64,000 nucleotides of DNA from assembly GCF_001854245.1 (NCBI RefSeq), contig NZ_CP015381.1:4313001-4377000 (forward strand). Direction: 5' to 3'. This DNA is from Desulfococcus multivorans (GTDB taxonomy: Bacteria > Desulfobacterota > Desulfobacteria > Desulfobacterales > Desulfococcaceae). A model generated the notes under the pieces. That model saw only the letters and a list, made by a program, of their open reading frames with translations, was not told where the DNA came from and did no database searches. A program made the position numbers and the translations under genes. This document shows, piece by piece, positions 25,852-34,202 of the stretch (the stretch's first letter is position 1; the number at the start of each line of letters is the position of its first letter).

Positions 25852-26751
25852 TTAGACCGGCGCGTCCACCTTGATGCGGCTGCTCACGCAGGCATGGCAA
25901 GAGCCGGACCGGATCCGAGCTGCATCCGAAAGGGACAGCACGCCGGTTATTCGGGACGGATCCTCCCTGAAGGCAAAAATACGATGGATCTGGGAAAAAA
26001 TCAGTTTCCGGATCGCGGTCTCCAGATATTCCGTCTCTTCGCAGGATCGGACCGGCGAGGTCATGATGGCCTGGGCGGGAGCGCCCGGATCACAACCATG
26101 CTTGTAAGCCAGGACCAGGTCTGTTTTGGAAACCACGCCTACCCCCCGCCCCCGGTCGTCGGTAATCAGAACAGCACCCATCCGATATTCCGACAAGCTC
26201 TCCATCAGTTGAACAAGCGGCGCGTCCGCCCCATGGGAGCGGACCGACGCGGTCATGACCTCTTTCACCCGGAACCGAAGAATCGGATCTTCGCCTGTTT
26301 TGTCGGTTCGACGCAACCTGCTGAACTTGCACTGATGACAATATTGGTAAAGGATGCCCACGATGTCGGGATAGGCGATCACCCCTGCCGGTTTGCCGCC
26401 GCTCCCTCGGACATAGAGACGGTAGACCCCGTGATGCCGCATCTTCTCCAGGGCCGCCTCGAGCGTATCCGCCATTCGGCAGAAAAGCGGCGGAGAAACC
26501 ATGACGTCCGCCACATGTGAATCGATGGGAAGGCCCGCGTAATAGGCTCCCATTACATCCGTTTTGGAAACTACGCCCATGCAGGCCATGTTTTCTTCAT
26601 TGACAACCAGAATCGCATTCACCTTGAACTTGATGAATCGATTGACGGCAGCCCCCAGGTTGGCCTCCGTGGGCAGAAAGATCACCTGCCGTCGCATGGT
26701 CTCCTGCACGGTCAATTCCGACAGGATAGTGTTTTTTTGGATGATGCCCAT
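25852..26751 (-). CDS. Four-CBS-domain protein
   Basis: About 299 residues forming two Bateman modules (four CBS motifs): QETMRRQVIFLPTEANLGAA, VADVMVSPPLFCRMADTLEA, VKEVMTASVRSHGADAPLVQ and AIMTSPVRSCEETEYLETAI. CBS pairs bind adenosine nucleotides or SAM and act as energy sensors. A CHQC pair in the middle (YQYCHQCKFSRLRRT) could bind metal. No enzyme domain is attached, so it probably regulates a partner in trans. The start MGIIQKNTIL is chosen because AAGGGGG precedes it; upstream in-frame codons run through the parS-like site. A second CBS protein lies just upstream on the same strand. Confidence 0.87.
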   Translation of the reverse strand: MGIIQKNTILSELTVQETMRRQVIFLPTEANLGAAVNRFIKFKVNAILVVNEENMACMGVVSKTDVMGAYYAGLPIDSHVADVMVSPPLFCRMADTLEAALEKMRHHGVYRLYVRGSGGKPAGVIAYPDIVGILYQYCHQCKFSRLRRTDKTGEDPILRFRVKEVMTASVRSHGADAPLVQLMESLSEYRMGAVLITDDRGRGVGVVSKTDLVLAYKHGCDPGAPAQAIMTSPVRSCEETEYLETAIRKLIFSQIHRIFAFREDPSRITGVLSLSDAARIRSGSCHACVSSRIKVDAPV

Positions 26752-26773
26752 GATTCGACCCCCTTGCGCCGTA

Positions 26774-26789
26774 AGTTCCACGTGGAACA
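26774..26789. promoter_or_regulatory. parS-like site (one mismatch)
   Basis: AGTTCCACGTGGAACA differs from the perfect palindrome TGTTCCACGTGGAACA at 46984 only in the first base, and from the published Bacillus subtilis parS TGTTCCACGTGAAACA by two. It lies in the 84-base gap between the two CBS-domain genes. ParB binds such 16-mers to organise the origin region. Confidence 0.75.
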
Positions 26790-26835
26790 TCCACAGAAGG
26801 GTTGTCGGCGAGACAAGCCCCATCGTACCGGCTCG

Positions 26836-27303
26836 CTACATCATCTTGTCGACCAGATGGTAAAACAGATCGGATATATAGACGATCCCCACGATCCTGT
26901 TGTCGTGAATCACCGGTATCCGGCGAATGTGTTTCTTGATCATGATGTCGAGTACCGCCATGAGGTGGGTGTCGGGCGTAATGGAGATGACTTCGGTGGT
27001 CATGATGTCGCCCACGAGAATGGTTCCGGCACGACGGCAGGCGTCGTCCACCAGACCGACGATATCCACATCGTCCATCCCCCCCCAGATATGAACATGC
27101 TTGGGTTGGATAAAGAGAAGGATATCGTACATGGAGAGCATACCGACCATGCGGCCGATCGAGTCCGTGACAAGCATCCCGAAAATTTTACGCCCCTCGG
27201 ATTCGGTTGCTGCCTTGAAGGATCTGACCGCTTCGGAAATAGGCATCTCCGGCGTCAGGGTATGAAACCGGGGCGTCATGACATCTTTGGCGGTGACGTT
27301 CAT
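26836..27303 (-). CDS. Two-CBS-domain protein
   Basis: A 155-residue single Bateman module: MNVTAKDVMTPRFHTLTPEM with a first CBS pair half ending in GMLVTDSIGRMVGMLSMYDI, and VGDIMTTEVISITPDTHLMA ending in RRIPVIHDNRIVGIVYISDL. It resembles IMP-dehydrogenase-type CBS modules and probably senses nucleotides, with an unknown target. The ATG at 27303 has AGGAACC ahead. It is encoded upstream of the four-CBS gene on the same strand, with a parS-like site between them. Confidence 0.87.
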   Translation of the reverse strand: MNVTAKDVMTPRFHTLTPEMPISEAVRSFKAATESEGRKIFGMLVTDSIGRMVGMLSMYDILLFIQPKHVHIWGGMDDVDIVGLVDDACRRAGTILVGDIMTTEVISITPDTHLMAVLDIMIKKHIRRIPVIHDNRIVGIVYISDLFYHLVDKMM

Positions 27304-27343
27304 GGCGGTTCCTGCCGAATTGGATGTTATTATCTGGCACGAC

Positions 27344-27372
27344 AAGGTACCAAAAACCCCTTCGCCTGTCAA
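27344..27372 (-). promoter_or_regulatory. Candidate promoter of the two-CBS gene
   Basis: On the reverse strand TTGACA (27372-27367), a 17-base spacer and TACCTT (27349-27344) stand about 40 bases before the ATG at 27303. The -35 is perfect and the -10 moderate. Confidence 0.45.
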
Positions 27373-27704
27373 ACGTTCATCCCCAGAAACCCTATCGCTT
27401 ATAACCCATTAACCTGAGCAGACCGGCCTTCGAAAGGCTTTTCTTCACCAGGTTGGACATAACGCTTGCTGTAAAGACGATAGTTGTATATTCTAATAAG
27501 TTTAGATTGTGGGTTGCGTTTCCCGTAACATTTTTTTTAACCTTGCAATAACGTCAGTTTTCAGACGGTTTCCAAAAACCGGTCGAAATTCAAGCCTGCA
27601 AACGCCGAGAAGCCCCGTCGCACAAAAAAAGAGTCCCGGTTGAGGGGCGTCTCGGAGCATGAATAGCGAACGTTTTCGAAACCGCCAATCACGGAGGTTT
27701 ATAG
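27373..27704. other. Intergenic region without recognised genes
   Basis: The 332-base divergent gap ahead of the zinc-ribbon protein contains AT-rich patches (around 27485-27540) but no open frame, tRNA-like fold or repeat I can support. It ends in a GGAGG ribosome site at 27693-27697. Confidence 0.4.
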
Positions 27705-28382
27705 ATGGCCATAGAGACCAAGGAACAGTTCATGGAAAGGATGATGGCGGAAGAAAAACCCAAATGCCCCCATTGCGGCCAGGAGATGAGCGTCTGGGAG
27801 GTCCCGCCTATCAACTACAGCGATGGATTGGGCTGGGGCGTTCCATACCTCTTCGTCTGCTTCAACGACGACTGCCCTCTCTATACAAATGGGTGGCAGA
27901 ATATCGAGGAGAATTACGGTCATCTCGCCTCGTACCGCTGCATCTGTTATCTGGGGGCGGAAAGCTTCGAGTGCATGCCCGTATTCAGCCCCGTCGGCGG
28001 AACAGGCCAGATCATCGACAACCAGGAGATGCTCCAGGAAGAAATGCTGAAGGAGAACATCAAGAAGGGTTTTTCAATCCTCGCTGACTGCTATGTCAAT
28101 GAAAACACAGTTGATATTCTCAGATTGCTTCTGGATTCGGGTCAGCCGGTCCGAGTCCGTCTCAAGGCTGCTGAAATGATCGGTGATATCGGACCGGTAG
28201 ATGCCGTCGATGCCCTGAAAAACGCTCGCTTCGGCAACGAAAAACTCCAGGAAACCGTCCATAAAGCGGTTCAGAAGATCCACGAACGTCACTTCACCCG
28301 GGAGTGTCCGTTTTGTGCAGAAATCATCAAAAGCCGGGCAAGGATCTGCAAGCACTGCGGCAAGGAGGTGGCGGGAAAATAA
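27705..28382 (+). CDS. Double zinc-ribbon protein with HEAT-like middle
   Basis: The 225-residue cytoplasmic protein has an N-terminal CPHCGQEM ribbon whose second half is probably CFNDDCPLY, a middle part with a HEAT-like repeat (VRVRLKAAEMIGDIGPVDAV), and a C-terminal ribbon CPFCAEIIKSRARICKHCGKE of the DUF2116/zinc-ribbon type. It is a predicted zinc protein acting through protein contacts; the specific function is unknown. GGAGG precedes the ATG. The stop overlaps the start of the downstream hydrolase gene (TAATG), indicating coupled translation. Confidence 0.8.
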   Translation: MAIETKEQFMERMMAEEKPKCPHCGQEMSVWEVPPINYSDGLGWGVPYLFVCFNDDCPLYTNGWQNIEENYGHLASYRCICYLGAESFECMPVFSPVGGTGQIIDNQEMLQEEMLKENIKKGFSILADCYVNENTVDILRLLLDSGQPVRVRLKAAEMIGDIGPVDAVDALKNARFGNEKLQETVHKAVQKIHERHFTRECPFCAEIIKSRARICKHCGKEVAGK

Positions 28383-29410
28383 TGTCCGCGACCCTATCCG
28401 CCTGGACCAGGCGCTCCCGGGAGACAGGGTTCACCCCTCACGTGCTGATGAAAAACGCCCATATCCAATCCATCGCCGCCGGCATCAAGCTTCGGCGGCT
28501 CTGGATACGGCACAGGGCCAGGCACTTTCTTGCACGATCCCGAACAATCATTCTGGATTGCGGAAACGACGTCCGACTCCAGGGGACCCACACACCCCAA
28601 ACGGACGGCAGCCGGGGAATGGTCATCCTCATCCATGGATGGGAGGGCAGCAGCGAGTCGACCTATATGATATCAAGCGCCGCTCGGCTTTATGACCGGG
28701 GCTTCGATATCTTCCGGCTAAATCTCCGGGACCACGGGCCGACACACCACCTCAACCCCGGCCTCTTTCACTCCTGCCGAATCGAAGAGGTGATCGGCGC
28801 GGTCAAAGCGGTACAGGAACGCTTTTTTTGCCGACGCCTCTTCGTGGGGGGCTTCTCGCTGGGAGGCAATTTCGCTCTGAGGATCGCGGCCGGAGCCGCC
28901 GAAGCGAACATGTCCATCGACCGCGTGGTCGCCGTCAGTCCGGTCCTGAATCCGCTACGAACCATGGCGGTTCTCGAGAACGGCCTCCGGATCTACCACG
29001 ACTATTTCATGAAGAAATGGCGACGCTCACTCGAAATCAAGCGCCGCTGCTTTCCTGAGACGGAAGGGCTCGATAATTTATCCCGTCTCAGGACATTGTG
29101 GGAGATGACCGCCTATTTCGCGCCGAGACATACAGGCTTTCCCGACGCCCGCACCTATCTGAACGGCTATGCCCTTACAGGCGACGCTCTCAGAGAGCTT
29201 ACCGTGCACTGCCATCTCATCGCCAGCGAGGATGATCCGATGATTCCTGCAAAAGATCTCCATGGGCTACCCGCATCCGATCGGCTTCTCATCGAACGAA
29301 CCCGGTACGGCGGACACTGTGGGTTTTTGCAAAATCTCAGCATGGACAGTTGGGCTGTCACGCGAATGGCCGATATCTTCACTTTGTCGGCAAGTGGTCA
29401 AGGTTACTGA
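28382..29410 (+). CDS. YheT-type alpha/beta hydrolase
   Basis: A 342-residue alpha/beta hydrolase. The oxyanion segment is LIHGWEGSSESTY, the nucleophile elbow GGFSLGGNF, the acid is in ASEDDPMIPA and the histidine in RYGGHCGFL, so the catalytic triad is complete. The N-terminal FTPHVLMKNAHIQSI is typical of the YheT/embryogenesis-associated EMB8 family, thought to be esterases; substrate is not known. The start at 28382 overlaps the stop of the zinc-ribbon gene. It ends 130 bases before the convergent thiL. Confidence 0.9.
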   Translation: MSATLSAWTRRSRETGFTPHVLMKNAHIQSIAAGIKLRRLWIRHRARHFLARSRTIILDCGNDVRLQGTHTPQTDGSRGMVILIHGWEGSSESTYMISSAARLYDRGFDIFRLNLRDHGPTHHLNPGLFHSCRIEEVIGAVKAVQERFFCRRLFVGGFSLGGNFALRIAAGAAEANMSIDRVVAVSPVLNPLRTMAVLENGLRIYHDYFMKKWRRSLEIKRRCFPETEGLDNLSRLRTLWEMTAYFAPRHTGFPDARTYLNGYALTGDALRELTVHCHLIASEDDPMIPAKDLHGLPASDRLLIERTRYGGHCGFLQNLSMDSWAVTRMADIFTLSASGQGY

Positions 29411-29542
29411 CGTCGATCCGCAACAGGTACACCATCAATGGCATCGGACTTGGTTCGCTCGAAAAGCGCATCCGTCAAAAAAGGATCAGAAACAGACACC
29501 GTTAACCTGAAAATGCCCTCTCCTTCTCGGCACTCCCTGGAA

Positions 29543-30559
29543 TCAGAGTTCCTCGGTTTCGGAAAAATGACGCCATCCCGCAGGCGGAAACGGCCTGACC
29601 TCCCCCCCTTGGACGACCGTCATGCGGCCATCCGAAGTCATCTTCCCGATGTGATATAGAGGATGATGAAATCGGGCCATAAACGCCTGGGCGACTGCGG
29701 CGGCCTTTGTCGGATCCACCGTGCACGCCAACACATAATCCTCTCCTCCGGAAAGCGCATAGTCAACGGCATCAAACCCAAACCGGCGACAGAACGTCTT
29801 CAGATTTTCCGAGATGGGAAGACGACCCGCGTCGATGCGGACACCCAGTCCGGAAGCACGCGCCACGTGCACGAGATCCGAGCTGAGGCCGTCGCTGATG
29901 TCGATAGCCGCCCGCACTGCTCCGGATTTGCCTAAAAACCGCCCTTCTGCCAGATGAGGTCGCGGACGGTGGTGAGCGCTCAGAAGTTCCATAAAGGCAT
30001 CCGAATCCGCCGGAAGGCGATTCCTGAGCAGGTGGAGACCCGCTCGGCTGTCGCCCACTGCGCCGGTGACGAAAAGGCAGTCTCCGGGTCGGGCGCCCCC
30101 TCGCCTAAGCATTTCCCGCTCATGAACCGCCCCCACCACAGCGACATTGATAATCAGATCCGACCGAGATCCCGTGGTATCTCCCCCCAGGATGTTGACG
30201 CCGAATTCCCCGGCCAGAGATATCATCCCCCGATATATCCCCTCGACGTACGCGAGAGCGCAGTCTCCGGGGACGGCAATGCTGACGAAAGCTTCCCGAG
30301 CCGTCCCTCCCATCGCGGCGATGTCGCTCAGATTGACCGCCAGGGCTTTGTGTCCAAGATCTTCGGGCGATGTACCATTCCTCAAAAAATGGACGCCTTC
30401 CACCAAGAGATCGGTAGTGACCAGTGCCACTTGGCCGTCGGGCACGATAAAGGCCGCAGCGTCGTCGCCGATGGGCAACCTCACGCCTTCGGGTCGAATC
30501 AGACAACCCCGCTGAATTCTCCGGATAAAGCCGAACTCGCCGATGTCCTTGAATTCCAT
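29543..30559 (-). CDS. thiL: Thiamine-monophosphate kinase
   Basis: ThiL phosphorylates thiamine monophosphate to the active pyrophosphate with ATP. The 338-residue protein has the AIR-synthase-like fold with IGDDAAAFIVPDGQ, TTDLLVEGVHFLR, NLSDIAAMGGTA, GGDTTGSRSDLIINV and DISDGLSSDLVHVARAS. The ATG overlaps the thiM stop (TGATG), so the pair is translated from one message. Confidence 0.95.
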   Translation of the reverse strand: MEFKDIGEFGFIRRIQRGCLIRPEGVRLPIGDDAAAFIVPDGQVALVTTDLLVEGVHFLRNGTSPEDLGHKALAVNLSDIAAMGGTAREAFVSIAVPGDCALAYVEGIYRGMISLAGEFGVNILGGDTTGSRSDLIINVAVVGAVHEREMLRRGGARPGDCLFVTGAVGDSRAGLHLLRNRLPADSDAFMELLSAHHRPRPHLAEGRFLGKSGAVRAAIDISDGLSSDLVHVARASGLGVRIDAGRLPISENLKTFCRRFGFDAVDYALSGGEDYVLACTVDPTKAAAVAQAFMARFHHPLYHIGKMTSDGRMTVVQGGEVRPFPPAGWRHFSETEEL

Positions 30560-31377
30560 CAAGCCTCCTCGATTCTGACCCCAATCCGAACCGCCTCCGG
30601 TGTCATAGCGTAAAGGACGTCCATCAGGTTAACCATAAAACTGCCTGGGCCATTGGCCCCTGCGGCGGCCATTTCGCCGGCCAGCCCAAAAACGGCCAGG
30701 GCGGTCGCAGCAGCAGTGAAAGCGTCGGAATCCACAGCGGCAAAAGCCGCGATGAGGGCCGACGCCGTGCATCCAGTGCCGGTCACCCGTTGCATCAGCG
30801 GGTGACCGTTGGCGACGCGGACTTGTCGAAAGCCGTCGGTGACGACGTCGATGGGTCCGGTGACAGCCAGAGTAACACCCGTCCTGTCGGCTAAACGCAT
30901 TGCACCGGGAAGAACCGCTTCCATTGAATGGACGGCATCGACCCCTTTGCCCCCGGGAAAACTATCCGATTCGACATCGGAAAGTGCGTGAACCTCAGAG
31001 GCATTGCCGCGCACGATTTTGACGGCGGCCTCCTTCAAAATTTTCCTGGCGGTGTCGGTTCGAAATCGAGTGGTGCCGGCTCCGACGGGGTCAAACACCA
31101 CAGGTTTTCCTCGGGTGGCCGCCGCTTGACCGGCCAGAATCATGGTCGGCACCCATTCGCGTGTGAGGGTGCCGATGTTCAGCACCAGCGCTCCAGCCAG
31201 ATCGGCCAACGCCGCCGCCTCTTCCGGGGCGTGAGCCATCATCGGCGAAGCACCGATGGCCAGAAGCGCATTGGCCGTGACGTTCATGACGACGAAATTG
31301 GTAATATTGTGAATGAGCGGCACATTCCTGCGGACGGCAATCAAATTTTCCGCAGCCTGATCTTTCAGGGTATTCAT
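30559..31377 (-). CDS. thiM: Hydroxyethylthiazole kinase
   Basis: ThiM phosphorylates the thiazole moiety for thiamine salvage. Family blocks in the 272-residue protein are PLIHNITNFVVMNVTANALL, GASPMMAHAPEEA, LNIGTLTREWVPTM, VFDPVGAGTTRFRT and the P-loop-like VTGTGCTASALIA. The ATG at 31377 has GAGG nine bases upstream, itself part of a duplicated leader unit. No TPP riboswitch motif is found between the promoter and the start. With thiL it forms a two-gene thiamine operon; thiE is not next to them. Confidence 0.95.
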   Translation of the reverse strand: MNTLKDQAAENLIAVRRNVPLIHNITNFVVMNVTANALLAIGASPMMAHAPEEAAALADLAGALVLNIGTLTREWVPTMILAGQAAATRGKPVVFDPVGAGTTRFRTDTARKILKEAAVKIVRGNASEVHALSDVESDSFPGGKGVDAVHSMEAVLPGAMRLADRTGVTLAVTGPIDVVTDGFRQVRVANGHPLMQRVTGTGCTASALIAAFAAVDSDAFTAAATALAVFGLAGEMAAAGANGPGSFMVNLMDVLYAMTPEAVRIGVRIEEA

Positions 31378-31386
31378 TTCATCCAA

Positions 31387-31430
31387 CCTCAAATAGGGGG
31401 GATTGACGCCTCAAATAGGGGGGATTGACG
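31387..31430. repeat. Perfect 22-bp tandem duplication in the thiM leader
   Basis: Two identical 22-base units (31387-31408 and 31409-31430) lie head to tail. In mRNA sense each reads CGTCAATCCCCCC then TATTTGAGG, so each unit carries a GAGG ribosome-binding core and a C6 run. Only the copy next to the gene is at a useful distance from the thiM ATG. Confidence 0.9.
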
Positions 31431-31448
31431 GTAGCTTGTAAATGAAGT

Positions 31449-31477
31449 ATCTTAAAAAATGGATGCAGGCATGTCAA
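31449..31477 (-). promoter_or_regulatory. Sigma-70 promoter of thiM-thiL
   Basis: On the reverse strand a perfect TTGACA (31477-31472), a 17-base spacer and TAAGAT (31454-31449) lie 75-100 bases before the thiM ATG. The predicted transcript start near 31442 places the 22-bp duplication in the 5' untranslated leader. Confidence 0.7.
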
Positions 31478-31734
31478 GACGTCCTGAAATTACAAATTTC
31501 GTCCTTTTTTATCCCGGAGACCGTAATTCCGTAATATATACGTGCCGCCGTGTTTTTCTGTCGCAGAACAATCGAATTCAATTTTTCTTTATTTTTTTCT
31601 TGCATTTCTTACCCTTATTTTATATGGCACTACTGAATTTATATCATGTAAGCGCAGAATGGGATTTCAGGTTTAAGATCGGAATCTGATCTCCCGGGCA
31701 GGACAACCAACAATAGCTGTGGAGGAGGTGTAGA

Positions 31735-32256
31735 ATAGCTAGGCCAAGACAAACAGACGGGGTGAACATCAATCGCCAGATCAGGGCAAAAGAGGTGCGG
31801 GTTATCGATCCGGACGGCAATCAGATCGGCATCGTTCCAACCCACAAAGCGCTGGCCACCGCCAACGATTTCGGACTTGACCTGGTGGAGGTTTCTCCCA
31901 ATGCCAGCCCTCCTGTCTGCAAGATTATGGATTACGGGCGCTATAAGTATGAACAGACCAAAAAGCTTCAGGAGGCCAAGAAAAAACAGAGTACATTTCA
32001 GGTCAAAGAAATCAAGGTTCGCCCCAAAACCGGCGACCACGATCTGAATGTCAAGTTGGGCCATATCCGAAAGTTCATCGAGCGGAAGGACAAGGTCAAG
32101 GTGACGGTCATGTTCCGGGGGCGTGAGATCACGCTTTCCGATCAAGGACGCGAACTTTTGAAGCGAATTGCCGACGAACTTGAGGAACTCGCCATCGTGG
32201 AACAGTACCCGAAATTTGAAGGGCGCACCATGGTGATGATCTTGTCCCCGAAATAA
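31735..32256 (+). CDS. infC: Translation initiation factor IF-3, probable AUA start
   Basis: The protein carries the whole IF-3 sequence: NRQIRAKEVRVIDPDGNQIG, ALATANDFGLDLVEVSPNA, YKYEQTKKLQEAKKKQ and the C-terminal GREITLSDQGRELLKRI. A GTG at 31762 would start it only four codons before the conserved region and has no Shine-Dalgarno site. An in-frame ATA at 31735 lies five bases after a near-perfect GGAGGAGGTG, giving a 173-residue protein with a basic N-terminus (ARPRQTDG). infC genes commonly use AUU or AUC because IF-3 rejects such starts and so represses itself; AUA would serve the same purpose. The gene begins the infC-rpmI-rplT-pheS-pheT cluster; thrS is not upstream. Confidence 0.9.
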   Translation: MARPRQTDGVNINRQIRAKEVRVIDPDGNQIGIVPTHKALATANDFGLDLVEVSPNASPPVCKIMDYGRYKYEQTKKLQEAKKKQSTFQVKEIKVRPKTGDHDLNVKLGHIRKFIERKDKVKVTVMFRGREITLSDQGRELLKRIADELEELAIVEQYPKFEGRTMVMILSPK

Positions 32257-32450
32257 CAGGACGTTCATACAACACTTTCCCTCGGACCGATCAAGCTGAT
32301 ATCGCCAAACGGCGGTTTTGACGTTTTATGGTGGCGTGTGCACATTGATCATGATGGCTCACGCCATCTATTATTTTAGGTGGCCAACAATGAAATCAGG
32401 GAGGTATCTCCCTTTTTTCATGAATCAAATACGGTTGAAAGGATACGAAA

Positions 32451-32648
32451 ATGCCGAAAATAAAAACCAATCGCGCGGCGGCCAAGCGTTTCAAGAAAAC
32501 AGGTACGGGAAAATTTGTTTTCAGAAAATCCCATGCGAGCCACATTCTGACCAAGAAGACCCGGAAACGCAAGAGAAGCCTCAGGCTCAGCCAGATCATC
32601 GACAAATCGAATGAAAGGGAGCTGCGGCTGCTGTTGCCAAATGGATAG
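32451..32648 (+). CDS. rpmI: Ribosomal protein bL35
   Basis: A 65-residue basic protein starting [20 protein letters not shown] and carrying the [15 protein letters not shown] core, typical of L35 in the large subunit. GAAAGGA lies before the ATG. The 194-base gap after infC contains no gene; it includes short inverted stretches (CGCCAAACGGCG at about 32304) that could form leader structure. Confidence 0.97.
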   Translation: MPKIKTNRAAAKRFKKTGTGKFVFRKSHASHILTKKTRKRKRSLRLSQIIDKSNERELRLLLPNG

Positions 32649-32705
32649 CCTGACGGGATTGACGATATCAAAAAACGCGTAAAACGATGACAGGAGAATA
32701 GTACA

Positions 32706-33056
32706 ATGAGAATCAAACGGGGATTTAAGGCAAGAAGACGCCGAAACAAGGTTTTAAAACTGGCCAAAGGATTCCGAGGCGGACGCAGCAAACTGTTCAG
32801 AACGGCAGCAGACTCCGTGGACAAGGCGCTGAACTATGCCTACCGCGATCGGAAAGCCCGAAAGCGCGATTTCCGGCAGCTGTGGATCACCCGCATCAAC
32901 GCCGGAGCCCGCATGAACAACGTTAGCTACAGCAAATTTATCCACGGTCTCAAATTGGCTGAGATTGATCTGGATCGGAAGGTGCTCGCCGAGTTGGCTG
33001 TCTCCGATCCGGCGGCCTTCTCCCAGATCGTCAGCCTGGCGGCCACCCAGCACTGA
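32706..33056 (+). CDS. rplT: Ribosomal protein bL20
   Basis: A 116-residue protein with the L20 hallmarks [35 protein letters not shown] and [21 protein letters not shown]20 binds 23S rRNA early in 50S assembly and in some bacteria represses its own operon. ACAGGAGAA precedes the ATG. Confidence 0.98.
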   Translation: MRIKRGFKARRRRNKVLKLAKGFRGGRSKLFRTAADSVDKALNYAYRDRKARKRDFRQLWITRINAGARMNNVSYSKFIHGLKLAEIDLDRKVLAELAVSDPAAFSQIVSLAATQH

Positions 33057-33181
33057 ATCACGTCAGGGCGGGGTCCAACCCCATCCAGAACGGATCAGGG
33101 ATCGCAAAAAACCGCCGATGGATGATCAATCGCGCCGGAGACGTTCTTCGCCTGAAAGGCCTTTGAACGACCGGCGATCCA

Positions 33182-34201
33182 ATGGGAGTATCCGTGGAAA
33201 AGAACATCGAAAACATCAAGGCCGAAGCCCTGGCTGAACTGCAGGACGCCTTGGATCCCGACGGCGTCAAATCCATCTCCGTTCGGTACCTGGGCCGAAA
33301 GGGTATCATTACCCGTTACCTCAGAAACATTTCCAATCTTCCCGCAGCAGAACGCCCGTTCGCCGGTAAACGTGCCAACGAAGTCAAAAACGAGTTGGAT
33401 GCCGCTTTCAAGGATGCCCTTGGGAAGCTGGCATCCGACGCTCGCGGGACGGATGAGCGGATTGACGTGTCCCTACCGGGCCGGACACCGCCCCGGGGGT
33501 TCCTTCATCCCCTGACACAAATCACCCGTGACATCTGCGACATCTTCACGCGAATGGGGTTCAACATCGCCGAGGGACCAGAGGTGGAATCGGATTACTA
33601 TAATTTCGAGGCCCTCAACATCCCTAAGAACCATCCGGCGCGAGATATGCAGGACACTTTTTATGTCTCGGATGCCATCGTATTGAGGACGCAGACCTCC
33701 CCTATGCAAGTCCGGACCATGGAGAAACAGAAGCCTCCGGTCCGCATCATCTCCCCGGGCAAGGTCTATCGATGTGATTCCGATCTGACCCATACGCCCA
33801 TGTTCAGTCAGGTCGAAGGGCTCCTGGTGGATGAAAACGTCAGCTTCGGAGACTTGAAAGGCACGCTGACGGCCTTTGTCCATCAGATGTTCGACGCCAA
33901 AACCGCCCTCAGATTTCGCCCGAGCTTTTTCCCTTTTACCGAACCCTCCGCCGAGGTAGATATCCTCTGCGTGATGTGTCGGGGAAAAGGCTGTCGGGTC
34001 TGTTCTCAAACCGGTTGGCTGGAGGTCCTCGGGTCGGGGATGGTCCATCCCGCCGTTTTTGAAAACGTGGGGTACGACACCCGTCGTTATAGCGGCTTCG
34101 CCTTTGGCATGGGCGTTGAGCGCATCGCTATGCTTAAATACGGCATCGACGACCTCCGAAAGTTTTTCGATAACGATTTCAGATTTTTGAGGCAGTTTTA
34201 A
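33182..34201 (+). CDS. pheS: Phenylalanine-tRNA ligase alpha subunit
   Basis: PheS is the catalytic subunit of the alpha2-beta2 enzyme that charges tRNA-Phe. The N-terminal coiled coil (about residues 1-85) is followed by the class II core: motif 1 near LTQITRDICDIFTRMGF, motif 2 VRIISPGKVYRCDSDLTHTPMF and motif 3 SGFAFGMGVERIAMLKYG. A GTG at 33194 with GGGAG six bases upstream is an alternative start, removing four residues. pheT begins one base after the stop. Confidence 0.97.
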   Translation: MGVSVEKNIENIKAEALAELQDALDPDGVKSISVRYLGRKGIITRYLRNISNLPAAERPFAGKRANEVKNELDAAFKDALGKLASDARGTDERIDVSLPGRTPPRGFLHPLTQITRDICDIFTRMGFNIAEGPEVESDYYNFEALNIPKNHPARDMQDTFYVSDAIVLRTQTSPMQVRTMEKQKPPVRIISPGKVYRCDSDLTHTPMFSQVEGLLVDENVSFGDLKGTLTAFVHQMFDAKTALRFRPSFFPFTEPSAEVDILCVMCRGKGCRVCSQTGWLEVLGSGMVHPAVFENVGYDTRRYSGFAFGMGVERIAMLKYGIDDLRKFFDNDFRFLRQF

Positions 34202-34202
34202 G

